A stretch of 64,000 nucleotides of DNA from the NCBI RefSeq assembly GCF_000379625.1, contig NZ_KB903244.1, positions 62,263 to 126,262 of the forward strand. The letters run 5' to 3'. The stretch's first letter is position 1; each line of letters opens with the position of its first letter. Below are positions 54,165 through 61,699 of this stretch, piece after piece. The notes beneath the pieces were generated by a model. It searched no databases. It was given only the letters and a program-made list of their open reading frames with translations, and was not told the DNA's origin. The translations under genes were made by a program, and so were the position numbers. This DNA comes from Actinomycetospora chiangmaiensis DSM 45062. Lineage in GTDB: Bacteria; Actinomycetota; Actinomycetes; Mycobacteriales; Pseudonocardiaceae.

Positions 54165-54779
54165 GTGACGGCACCCGCGACCGCCCCCGAGACGTTCCGC
54201 CGGGCCGTGGAGTCGCTGGCCGCTCTGCGTCCCCGCCCCGAGATCGAGCTGGCCGAGATGCGCCCGCCGCAGCGCCTGGCGCCGTGGTCGGCCGCCTGGA
54301 GCGCCGAGGTGGTCTCCCCGCCCGCGGCGGGCGACCCCGAGCCGGACGTGCTCGTGACGGGCCGGCTCGTGCTGCTGCACGACCCCGAGGGCCAGGAGGC
54401 CTGGGACGGCACGCTGCGGCTGGTGACCTTCGTGCGCGCCGAGCTCGACCCGGAGCACGCGAACGACCCGATGCTGCCCGAGGTCGCGTGGTCCTGGCTC
54501 ACCGGCGCGCTCGAGGAGTCGGGGGCCGCGGCGACGGCCGTCGGCGGCACCGTCACCCAGACCTCCTCGGTGCGCTTCGGCGACATCTCGGGCCCCGCCC
54601 AGGTGTGCGACCTCGAGCTCCGGGCGTCCTGGACCCCCGTCCTGCCCGACGGGGACGACGGGGGCGACGCCGCGGCCGACCTCACCGAGCACGGCACCGC
54701 CTTCACGACGGTGCTGGCGACGGCGGCGGGGCTGCCGCCGGTGGGCGTCGCGAGCCTGGGCGCCCGCCGGCTCGGCTGA
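54165..54779 (+). CDS. DUF3000 domain protein
   Basis: A 204-residue actinobacterial DUF3000 protein, the homologue of the protein encoded beside hemE in mycobacteria. [56 protein letters not shown] and [17 protein letters not shown] are the conserved blocks. It has no signal or membrane helix, and its function is unknown. GTG 54165 follows TACGCT by 7 nt, so the transcript is probably leaderless. Conserved linkage to hemE hints at a heme-related role. Confidence 0.9.
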   Translation: MTAPATAPETFRRAVESLAALRPRPEIELAEMRPPQRLAPWSAAWSAEVVSPPAAGDPEPDVLVTGRLVLLHDPEGQEAWDGTLRLVTFVRAELDPEHANDPMLPEVAWSWLTGALEESGAAATAVGGTVTQTSSVRFGDISGPAQVCDLELRASWTPVLPDGDDGGDAAADLTEHGTAFTTVLATAAGLPPVGVASLGARRLG

Positions 54780-55403
54780 GCGCCGACGCCCGCCCACGGC
54801 GCGTCGTCGGGTGCCCCGACGGGTTCCCGACGCGTCGGCACGTGCATCGGCCGGTGCGTTCCGCCCGCGTGTGCGATCGAGACGACGACGGTTCTCGCGT
54901 CTCAACTCGGGACCGGCGGCAGTTCACCATTCAGCGAACTCTCAGCGATTTCCCGGTACCACTGGTGCCGATTCGACCATTTCCGCAGGTCGTCCGCCCG
55001 GCGGCGACGTTGCGGAGGGCGGGTGAACGTCCGGCAGCGAGCGGGTCACGGCCCGGACTCCGAACGCTGCCGTCGTGTTGCGTCCGTTACTCGGATGATA
55101 TTGGACCGATGAGCGCAGTGGCTCTGCGGCGATCGGAGCCTTTCGCGACGGACAGTCACATCGACTACACAGAGTGTCACGGACAGCACACGGAGAGTAC
55201 GAGGCTCACGCCAAGGAGTGACCAGAGACCCGTAACGGGCGAAACTCCACCGAGCGAAGTTGGCCCTAATGCTCTCGTTAACTCGCCAGGGGGGATATGT
55301 TCTCTCGCGACGCACTTCCTCGGCCGTTCGGCGGCGCGGTCGGCGACCGGGGTTCCTGGTGTGTCCGTCGGGGGGCAAGACCGACTTCAGGGAGGTAGTT
55401 GAC
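54780..55403. promoter_or_regulatory. Long upstream region of the LuxR-type response regulator
   Basis: This 624-bp gap has no convincing gene. The part from about 54,920 to 55,300 is visibly richer in A/T than the surroundings (for example GATGATATTGG near 55,095). It contains a direct repeat of ACGGACAG at 55149-55156 and 55179-55186. A possible -10 TATGTT (55296-55301) stands about 100 nt before the gene, which would give a leader with a GGGAGG Shine-Dalgarno at 55390. I cannot identify a riboswitch or small RNA in it. Confidence 0.4.
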
Positions 55404-56120
55404 GTGGCTACCGTGGGCCCAGGCATGGCACTTCGCGGCGTCGCGAGTGGCCTGCTGCCACCGGCCATGGTCCCGCATCCGCGGGAAGAGATGTTCTCGG
55501 TGCTGGTGGTCGACGACCACCCGCTGTTGCGCGAGGCGATCGCGCAACGACTCACCTCGATGGGCGCGGGCACCGTCCACGAGGCGGCCTCGATCTCCGA
55601 GGCCAGGACCCGAGCACTCGCTTCCGGCCCGTGTGACCTCGCGATCCTCGACCTCGGTCTCCCGGACGGTTCCGGGCTCGACCTGATCGCGGAGTTGCGG
55701 GCGCAGGGTTGGAACCGCGTGGTGGTGCTGGCCGCCTCGGACGACCCGTCCGCGGTGCGGGCGGCGTTCCAGGCCGGGGCGCAGGCCTATCTGCTCAAGT
55801 CCGCCTCGCCGGGCATCGTCACCGACGGCGTGCGCCGGGTCCTCGAGGGCGGCCTCTACGCCGACCCGTCGGTCGCCCCGCTGCTCGCGGCGGGCACCCG
55901 GGTGCCCGCGACCGACAACACCCCGCGGGAGCTCTCGGCCCGTGAGGTCGAGGTGCTGCAGCTGGTGGCGGACGGCCGCTCGAACAAGGAGATCGGCGAG
56001 GCGCTGAGCCTCTCGGCCCTCACGGTCAAGAGCCACCTCTCGCGGATCGGCCGCAAGCTCGGCACGGGTGACCGTGCCCAGATGGTCGCACTGGCCATGC
56101 GGGCGGGCGTCATCCGCTGA
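55404..56120 (+). CDS. Orphan NarL/LuxR-type response regulator
   Basis: A 238-residue regulator. Residues 33-150 are a receiver with VVDDHPLLREAIAQRL (acidic pair Asp37-Asp38), phospho-acceptor Asp83 in AILDLGLPDGSG, and Lys in GAQAYLLKSA. Residues ~170-238 are the LuxR helix-turn-helix LSAREVEVLQLVADGRSNKE and LSALTVKSHLSRIGRKL. GTG 55404 is chosen for its GGGAGG Shine-Dalgarno at 9 nt. This leaves an unusual 30-residue N-terminal arm; ATG 55491 would remove it. No kinase is adjacent in the same direction. It is translationally coupled to rnd. Confidence 0.9.
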   Translation: MATVGPGMALRGVASGLLPPAMVPHPREEMFSVLVVDDHPLLREAIAQRLTSMGAGTVHEAASISEARTRALASGPCDLAILDLGLPDGSGLDLIAELRAQGWNRVVVLAASDDPSAVRAAFQAGAQAYLLKSASPGIVTDGVRRVLEGGLYADPSVAPLLAAGTRVPATDNTPRELSAREVEVLQLVADGRSNKEIGEALSLSALTVKSHLSRIGRKLGTGDRAQMVALAMRAGVIR

Positions 56121-57541
56121 GCACCGCACCGCCGGAGCCCGTCGACGGGGGCGAGGAGCTCGGTGACGGCGTCACCGAGCTCCTCGCCCCCGCGGACGGC
56201 GTTCCCGAGATCATCACCGATCGGGACCGCCTCTCGGCGCTCGCCGACGACCTCGCCGCGGGCAGCGGTCCGGTCGCCGTCGACGCCGAGCGGGCGTCGG
56301 GGTTCCGCTACTCCGCCCGGGCCTACCTGGTGCAGCTGCGCCGGGAGGGCGCGGGGAGTGCCCTCGTGGACCCGATCGCGCTCGACGGCGACCTGTCCGT
56401 GCTCGGCGACGCCCTGCGCGGCGTCGAGTGGGTGCTCCACGCCGCGTCGCAGGACCTGCCGTGCCTCGCCGAGGTCGGCATGCGCCCCGACGCCCTCTTC
56501 GACACCGAACTGGCCGGCCGCCTCGCGGGCTACCCGCGCGTCGGGCTCGGCCCCCTCGCCGAGCGCCTGCTCGGGGTCCGCCTGCGCAAGGGCTACGGCG
56601 CCGCGGACTGGTCGACCCGCCCGCTGCCCGACGACTGGCTGGTCTACGCCGCGCTCGACGTCGAGCTGCTCGTCGCCATGCGTGACCTGCTCGCCGCCGA
56701 CCTCGAGCGGCAGGGCAAGGCCGAGTGGGCCCGCCAGGAGTTCGAGGCCGTCCGCCTCGCCGGTCCCCCGCCGCGGCGCGCCGAGCCGTGGCGCCGCACC
56801 TCCGGGATGCACAAGGTGCGCCGGCCCCGCCAGCTCGCGGTGGTCCGCGCCCTGTGGGAGTCCCGCGACGAACTCGCCGAGTCCCGTGACGTCGCCCCGG
56901 GCCGGCTGCTGCCCGACGCCGCGATCGTCGACGCCGCGCTGCGCGAGCCCGCCGACCGGGACGCCCTGACCGAGATGCCGGTGTTCCGCGGCAGCCGGCA
57001 GCGGCGGTTGGCCGACCGGTGGTGGCGCGCGGTGCGCACGGGCCGCGGGCTCCCGGCCGAGGAGCTGCCCGACCCCTCCCCCGCCGGTGACGGACCGCCG
57101 CCGGTCAACCGCTGGGCCGACAAGGACCCGGACGCCGCCGCGCGGCTCGCCGCGGCCCGCGCCCACCTCGCCGCGCTGGCCGAGCAGTGGGACACCCCGG
57201 TGGAGAACCTGCTGCAGCCCGACCTCGTGCGCCGGCTGTGCTGGACCCCGCCCGACCCGGCCGACGCCGACGCGGTGGACGCCTTCCTGACGTCGGGTGG
57301 TGCCCGGCCCTGGCAGCGCGAGCTCGCACTGCCCGGCCTCGTCGCGGCGCTCGCCGAGACCGCCCCACCCCCCGCCGCCGCGCCGGCCGGCGGGACCGCT
57401 ACCGGGACGGCGGAGACGCCCGAGGGGACCGACGGACCCCGCCGGGCACTGCGCCGCCGCCGTCGCCGGAGCACGAGCGGAGGTGGCACGCCCGCTCAGG
57501 TCGGGACGGTCACGCCCGTGTTCAGCGACCCGGAGACCTGA
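56117..57541 (+). CDS. rnd: Ribonuclease D with HRDC domain
   Basis: A 3'-5' exoribonuclease of about 474 residues. The DEDD sites are visible: Exo I PVAVDAERASGF (Asp, Glu), Exo II VLHAASQDLPCLAE (Asp) and Exo III LVYAALDVELL (Tyr, Asp). An HRDC domain follows at RRPRQLAVVRALWESRDELA. The C-terminal tail is basic. No ATG, GTG or TTG exists in frame between the upstream stop (56069-56071) and GTG 56330, which lies after Exo I. The likely start is CTG 56117, overlapping the response-regulator TGA as CTGA. Its 3' end overlaps the convergent kinase gene by 46 bp. Confidence 0.9.
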   Translation: MSTAPPEPVDGGEELGDGVTELLAPADGVPEIITDRDRLSALADDLAAGSGPVAVDAERASGFRYSARAYLVQLRREGAGSALVDPIALDGDLSVLGDALRGVEWVLHAASQDLPCLAEVGMRPDALFDTELAGRLAGYPRVGLGPLAERLLGVRLRKGYGAADWSTRPLPDDWLVYAALDVELLVAMRDLLAADLERQGKAEWARQEFEAVRLAGPPPRRAEPWRRTSGMHKVRRPRQLAVVRALWESRDELAESRDVAPGRLLPDAAIVDAALREPADRDALTEMPVFRGSRQRRLADRWWRAVRTGRGLPAEELPDPSPAGDGPPPVNRWADKDPDAAARLAAARAHLAALAEQWDTPVENLLQPDLVRRLCWTPPDPADADAVDAFLTSGGARPWQRELALPGLVAALAETAPPPAAAPAGGTATGTAETPEGTDGPRRALRRRRRRSTSGGGTPAQVGTVTPVFSDPET

Positions 57542-58710
57542 CCCGGCAGGCCCACGCGCACCGACAGTCCGCCGCCCTCCACCGGCTCCGCGGACACGGT
57601 GCCGCCGTGCGCGCGGACCACGGCGCGCACGATCGAGAGCCCGAGGCCCGAGCCGGGTCCGACCCGGTCGGCGCCGCGCCGGAAGGGTTCGAAGAGGTCC
57701 GGCACCCGGGCCGGGTCGAGCACCGGGCCGGAGGAGGCCACGACCAGGTCGACCCGGTCCCCGGCGCGGTCGGTCCCGACCGTGATCCAGCCGCCGTCGA
57801 CGTTGTGGCGCACGGCGTTCTCGACGAGGTTCCCCACCACCCGCTCCAGCAGCGCGGCGTCGCCGACGACGACGGCGCCCTCGGCCGCCGGGTGGACCTC
57901 GACGCGCAGGCGCCGGCCCTCCACCTCGGCGCGGACCGCGTCGAGCGCGCCGTGGGCGGCGAGGTCGAGGTCGACCGGCTCGTCGCCGTCGGAGGCGCGA
58001 CGCTCCGCCGCCTCGGTGCGTGCGAGGAGCAGCAGCCCGTCGACGAGGCCCTCGGCGCGCTTCGTGGCGTCGCGCAGGACCCCGGCCATCCGCCGCAGCT
58101 CGTCGACGTCGGCGTCCGGGTCGGCCAGCGTCACGTCGATCTCGGTGCGCAGGACGGCCAGCGGGGTGCGCAGCTCGTGGCTCGCGTTGGCCACGAACCG
58201 ACGCTGGGCGTCGAAGGCCGCCTGGAGCCGGTCGAGCATCTCGTCGAAGGTGTCGGCGAGCTCGGCGACCTCGTCGCGCGGGCCCTCGAGGTCGATCCGC
58301 GCGTCGAGCGACTCGGCGGAGAGACGGCGGGCGGTGGCGGTGACGTCGTGCACCGGCTGGAGCACGTGCCCGGTCAGCACCCACGACACCACGGCGACGG
58401 CGAGCACCACGAGCGCGAACGCGACCGAGCCGACCTGCAGCACCTCCGCGCGGGCACTGTGGCCGAGGGCGGCGGCGATCTCGCCGGCCGGCACCGCGAC
58501 CCCGTCGACGAGGACCGGCGTCCCCGGCGGGAGGGTGGGCAGGCTCGCCGCGACCTCGCCGACGAGCATCCACCCCAGCCAGAGCAGCAGGGCGCTCACC
58601 GCGGCGACCAGGCCGGTGGCGAGCAGCGTCAGGCGCACCCGCAGGCCGGGTCCGCGGCGACGGCGGGCCCGCGCGGGGCGCGACCCGGTCCGGTCCTCGC
58701 GGCGCAGCAC
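57496..58710 (-). CDS. HAMP-domain sensor histidine kinase
   Basis: A 404-residue membrane kinase. Helix 1 is residues ~25-47 (LTLLATGLVAAVSALLLWLG). A short extracytoplasmic loop follows with PVLVDGVAVPAGEIAAALG, then helix 2 (VGSVAFALVVLAVAVVSWVL). A HAMP domain leads to the H-box RRFVANASHELRTPLAVLR, N-box LVENAVRHNVDGGW, F-box LFEPFRRGAD and G-box GSGLGLSIVRAVVRAHGG. GTG 58710 is chosen because TAGGCT lies 8 nt before it; GTG 58716 is only 2 nt from that box. The OmpR-type regulator at 60962-61642 is the plausible partner, though separated by three genes. Confidence 0.92.
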   Translation of the reverse strand: MLRREDRTGSRPARARRRRGPGLRVRLTLLATGLVAAVSALLLWLGWMLVGEVAASLPTLPPGTPVLVDGVAVPAGEIAAALGHSARAEVLQVGSVAFALVVLAVAVVSWVLTGHVLQPVHDVTATARRLSAESLDARIDLEGPRDEVAELADTFDEMLDRLQAAFDAQRRFVANASHELRTPLAVLRTEIDVTLADPDADVDELRRMAGVLRDATKRAEGLVDGLLLLARTEAAERRASDGDEPVDLDLAAHGALDAVRAEVEGRRLRVEVHPAAEGAVVVGDAALLERVVGNLVENAVRHNVDGGWITVGTDRAGDRVDLVVASSGPVLDPARVPDLFEPFRRGADRVGPGSGLGLSIVRAVVRAHGGTVSAEPVEGGGLSVRVGLPGQVSGSLNTGVTVPT

Positions 58711-58798
58711 GGTCACGGAGCCTACGGCGGGCGGGGCACCGGGGAGGTGAAGGTCCGCCGGGTCACGGGTCACCCCGGGCACACCATGGGCGCACCAC

Positions 58799-58838
58799 GG
58801 GCCCGGGGCCGCGTCCGCGGGCGGACGACCCCGGGCCC
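58799..58838 (-). terminator. Nested hairpin after the chaplin gene
   Basis: GGGCCCGGGG (58799-58808) pairs with CCCCGGGCCC (58829-58838). Inside the loop CGTCCGC (58812-58818) pairs with GCGGACG (58821-58827) around two bases. Seventeen base pairs in all start 14 bp beyond the chaplin stop codon. It probably terminates that transcript and shields the kinase gene. Confidence 0.75.
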
Positions 58839-58851
58839 GGTGACGACGCGA

Positions 58852-59160
58852 CTAGTTGACCGCGTGGACCGGCGCGTGGCAGCTCTTGGCGATGGCCGCA
58901 CCGTTGCCGTCCTTGGCCTTCGAGGCGACCGGCACGGCCACGGCGTTGTCCTGGACCGGGACCTGCACGCCGAGGACGTTGACCGGGACGTCGTTGTTGC
59001 AGACGTTGACCGGGGTGTTGGGGGCGAAGTCCGAGGAGTTGACGAGGCCCCGCTGGACGGTGTCGGCGCCGCTCTCGTGCGCCATCGCCAGGCCGGCGGT
59101 GGAGACGAGACCCGAGCTGATCAGGGCGGACGCCAGGACGGCCTTGCGCATCATCGACAT
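58852..59160 (-). CDS. Small secreted chaplin-like protein
   Basis: A 102-residue exported protein. The signal peptide is MMRKAVLASALISSGLVSTA with cleavage near GLAMA|HES. The mature part has VNSSDFAPNTPVNVCNNDVP and VNVLGVQVPVQDN, the NxPVNVC..VNVxG pattern of chaplin domains, then a second Cys in AKSCHAPVHAVN. Two cysteines match the single-domain short chaplins. These coat aerial hyphae and spores of filamentous actinomycetes with amyloid films. ATG 59160 has an AGAGGA sequence about 10 nt upstream; the next ATGs are also possible. No sorting motif is present. Confidence 0.75.
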   Translation of the reverse strand: MSMMRKAVLASALISSGLVSTAGLAMAHESGADTVQRGLVNSSDFAPNTPVNVCNNDVPVNVLGVQVPVQDNAVAVPVASKAKDGNGAAIAKSCHAPVHAVN

Positions 59161-59345
59161 GATGAGGGGTTCCTCTCGAGGGGGGGAGCTTCCGGACACT
59201 CACGGGGACGCTGTCCGAATACGTGTGGTGAACGAAGCCCGGAACACCGGGACACGGTTCTCGACACCCGTTCCGTCGATCGGGTGGATCTCGCGCGCCA
59301 CGGAGCCGTCCGGCGCGCGGCCGGACTGCGGCATCCTCTCGGGCC

Positions 59346-60233
59346 ATGAGCGCTGTGATCGTCGAGGTCGCCGTCAACGGCACCACCACCCGCGCGACGA
59401 ACCCGCACGTCCCGCGGACCCCGCCCGAGATCGCCGCCGACATGGTGGCGTGCCTGGACCGCGGCGCGGCGATCGTCCACAACCACAACGACGAGCCGAT
59501 GTTCACCGCGGACGCGGTGCACTCCCCCGACCCCTACGTGGCGGCCTGGAGCCCCGTCGTCGCGGCCCATCCCGACGCCCTGCTCTACCCGACGATGGGC
59601 GCCGGGGCGCGCGGGATCCCGGTGCAGCAGAAGTGGGCGCACGTCGAGGAGCTCGCACGGCGCGGGCTCGGCGGCATGACGCTGGTGGACCCGGGGTCGG
59701 TCAACGTCGGGCTCCTGGGCTCGGGCGAGTGCGCGCCGGCGGCGGCCGCGGAGCCCTACCAGAACAGCATCGCCGACACCGAGTACATGTTCCGGCGCAC
59801 CGGCGAGCTCGGCGCGGCCCCGTCCGTCTCGATCTTCGAACCCGGCTTCCTGCGCACCACGTTGACCCTGCAGCGCCACGGGCGGGTGCCGGCGGGGGCG
59901 ATGGTCAAGCTGTACTTCGGGGGCGACCTGCAGTTCGGCCTCCCGCCCACGGAGCGCGCGCTCGACGCCTACTGCGAGATGCTCGACGGCTCGGGCCTGC
60001 CGTGGTCGGTCGCCGTGCTCGGCGGGGACGTGGTCGGCTGCGGGCTGGCCGCGCTCGCGCTGGAACGCGGTGGGCACGTCCGCGTGGGCCTCGAGGACTA
60101 CTCCGGTCCGCGCACGCCCACCAACGACGAGCTGCTCGACGAACTGCTCGAGCTGCTCGCCGCGTCCGGGCGGCGCCCCGCGAGCTGCGCCGAGGCCCGG
60201 GCGACGCTGGGGATCACGACGGGGCGGGCCTGA
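59346..60233 (+). CDS. BKACE family enzyme (beta-keto acid cleavage, DUF849)
   Basis: A 295-residue TIM-barrel enzyme of the BKACE family, which splits a beta-keto acid with acetyl-CoA (for example 3-keto-5-aminohexanoate or dehydrocarnitine). Zinc ligands appear in AAIVHNHNDEPMF (HxH). GARGIPVQQKWAHVEELA, MTLVDPGSVNVG and VAVLGGDVVGCGLAALALER are family blocks. ATG 59346 is 8 nt after CATCCT. Substrate cannot be read from sequence. Dehydrocarnitine would link it to quaternary-amine use at 14-32 kb, but there is no direct evidence. Confidence 0.9.
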   Translation: MSAVIVEVAVNGTTTRATNPHVPRTPPEIAADMVACLDRGAAIVHNHNDEPMFTADAVHSPDPYVAAWSPVVAAHPDALLYPTMGAGARGIPVQQKWAHVEELARRGLGGMTLVDPGSVNVGLLGSGECAPAAAAEPYQNSIADTEYMFRRTGELGAAPSVSIFEPGFLRTTLTLQRHGRVPAGAMVKLYFGGDLQFGLPPTERALDAYCEMLDGSGLPWSVAVLGGDVVGCGLAALALERGGHVRVGLEDYSGPRTPTNDELLDELLELLAASGRRPASCAEARATLGITTGRA

Positions 60234-60951
60234 CCGCGGACACGAACCCCCGCATCGCCGCGACGAGTTCGTGCGGGTGGGTGACGGGCACCATGTGGGC
60301 GCCCATGGGCATGGTCACCGCCGTGATCCCCGGTCGGAGCGCGGCGAGGCGATCGAGCCAGTCGGCGGGCGCGATGTGGTCGTCCGGCCCGCGCACGAGC
60401 AGGACCGGCCACGGGCCCGCGGCGAGGACCGGCCCGATCGCGTGGTGCCGGGCGCGGTCCATGGCGCGGGCGAAGGTGATCAGCCCGCCGTGGGTGTAGT
60501 CCCGCGCCAGGAGGGACACCTGCGTCGGGGGCTCGTGCGCCGCGGTCGCGAGCCAGCGGCCGGCGAGGCGCGGCCAGGTCGCGGCGACCGGATCGGTGGT
60601 GGGGCCGACGAGGACCAGGCCCGCGACCCGCTCCGGCGCCCGCCGGGCCGCCTCGGCCACCAGCTGGCAGCTCGCCGAGTGGCCCAGGAGCACCGCGCGC
60701 CGCACGCCCAGCTCGTCCAGCCGGCCCAGCAGGCGCTCGGCGTTCGACGCCGGGTCGAGGGGGTCCGCACGCCGGGCGGGCAGGCCGAAGGACGGGAGCG
60801 CGACGACGGCCGTCCCCGACCCGAGCAGGCGGGTCGGCGCGCGCCAGCCGTCCACCGAGAGCCCGTTGCCGGGGACCGCCACCACCGTCGGCGGGCCGCC
60901 GCCGCGCCGGAGCAGGTCGGGCGGGGCGAGCGGGACCCGGCGACGCAGCAC
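60214..60951 (-). CDS. Alpha/beta hydrolase
   Basis: A 245-residue alpha/beta hydrolase. TVVAVPGNGLSVDGW is the oxyanion region, and AVLLGHSASCQLVAEAA holds nucleophile Ser92 (GHSAS). PVLLVRGPDDHIAPADWLDR carries the acidic residue and MGAHMVPVTHPHELVAAM the His. All three catalytic residues are therefore kept, unlike in the lipoprotein at 7513-9105. Substrate unknown. It lies 10 bp after the response regulator gene and may share its message. Its 3' end overlaps the BKACE gene by 20 bp. Confidence 0.87.
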   Translation of the reverse strand: MLRRRVPLAPPDLLRRGGGPPTVVAVPGNGLSVDGWRAPTRLLGSGTAVVALPSFGLPARRADPLDPASNAERLLGRLDELGVRRAVLLGHSASCQLVAEAARRAPERVAGLVLVGPTTDPVAATWPRLAGRWLATAAHEPPTQVSLLARDYTHGGLITFARAMDRARHHAIGPVLAAGPWPVLLVRGPDDHIAPADWLDRLAALRPGITAVTMPMGAHMVPVTHPHELVAAMRGFVSAVRPAPS

Positions 60952-60961
60952 CCGGGACGGC

Positions 60962-61642
60962 TCAGACGCCCGCGTGGGCGTCGCTGCGGACGCGGTAGCC
61001 CGAGCCCACCACGGTGTCGATGATGCCGGGCTCGCCGAGCTTCTTGCGCAGCGTCATGACGGTGACCCGCACCGTGGTGGTGAACGGGTCGGCGTTCTCG
61101 TCCCAGACGCGCTCGAGCAGCTCCTCGGAGGAGACGACGGCGCCGCCGGCGGCCATCAGCACCTCGAGGACGCCGAACTCCTTGCGCGTGAGGTCGACCG
61201 GCGTGCCCTCGCGCACGACGGTGCGCTTCGCCGGGTCGAGCACCACGCCGGCGGCCTCCAGGATCGGCGGCGTGGCGGGTACGGCCCGGCGCCCGAGGGC
61301 CCGGATGCGGGCGACGAGCTCGGGGAAGTCGAAGGGCTTGGCCAGGTAGTCGTCCGCGCCGAGGGCGAGCCCGGCGACCTTGTCGCGCAGGGTGCCGCTC
61401 GCGGTCAGCATGATCACGCGCGTGACGCCGCCGGCGATCTCGGCGCACAGGTCGTCCCCGGACCGGCCGGGCAGGTCGCGGTCGAGCACGACGACGTCGT
61501 ACCGCGTCACCGACGCCTTCTCCGACCCGGTGTCGCCGTCGTAGGCGACGTCGACGGCCATCCCCTCGCGCCGCAGCCCGCGCGCCAGCGCGTCGGCCAG
61601 GGCCTGCTCGTCCTCCACGATCAGAATGCGCACGTCATCCAC
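60962..61642 (-). CDS. OmpR/PhoB-type response regulator
   Basis: A 226-residue response regulator. Its receiver has RILIVEDEQALADALARGL, phospho-acceptor Asp in DVVVLDRDLPGRSGDDL, and Lys in GADDYLAKPFDFPELVARI. The winged helix has VDLTRKEFGVLEVLMAAGGA, EELLERVWDENADPFTTTVR and VTVMTLRKKLGEPGIIDTVV. It resembles actinobacterial CseB/TcrA-like regulators. GTG 61642 begins VDDVRIL. The HAMP kinase at 57496-58710 is the nearest candidate partner in the same orientation. Confidence 0.94.
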   Translation of the reverse strand: MDDVRILIVEDEQALADALARGLRREGMAVDVAYDGDTGSEKASVTRYDVVVLDRDLPGRSGDDLCAEIAGGVTRVIMLTASGTLRDKVAGLALGADDYLAKPFDFPELVARIRALGRRAVPATPPILEAAGVVLDPAKRTVVREGTPVDLTRKEFGVLEVLMAAGGAVVSSEELLERVWDENADPFTTTVRVTVMTLRKKLGEPGIIDTVVGSGYRVRSDAHAGV

Positions 61643-61699
61643 TGTGCCACCCGACGCCTGAACGGACGCTGAGAATCAGCTGGGCGCCGGCGCTCGTTC

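Noticed and set aside
55100..55260. Small genes or BldD-type sites in the regulator leader
   Set aside because: Frames lack Shine-Dalgarno sequences and homology; GTCAC/GTGAC words are scattered without the expected spacing.
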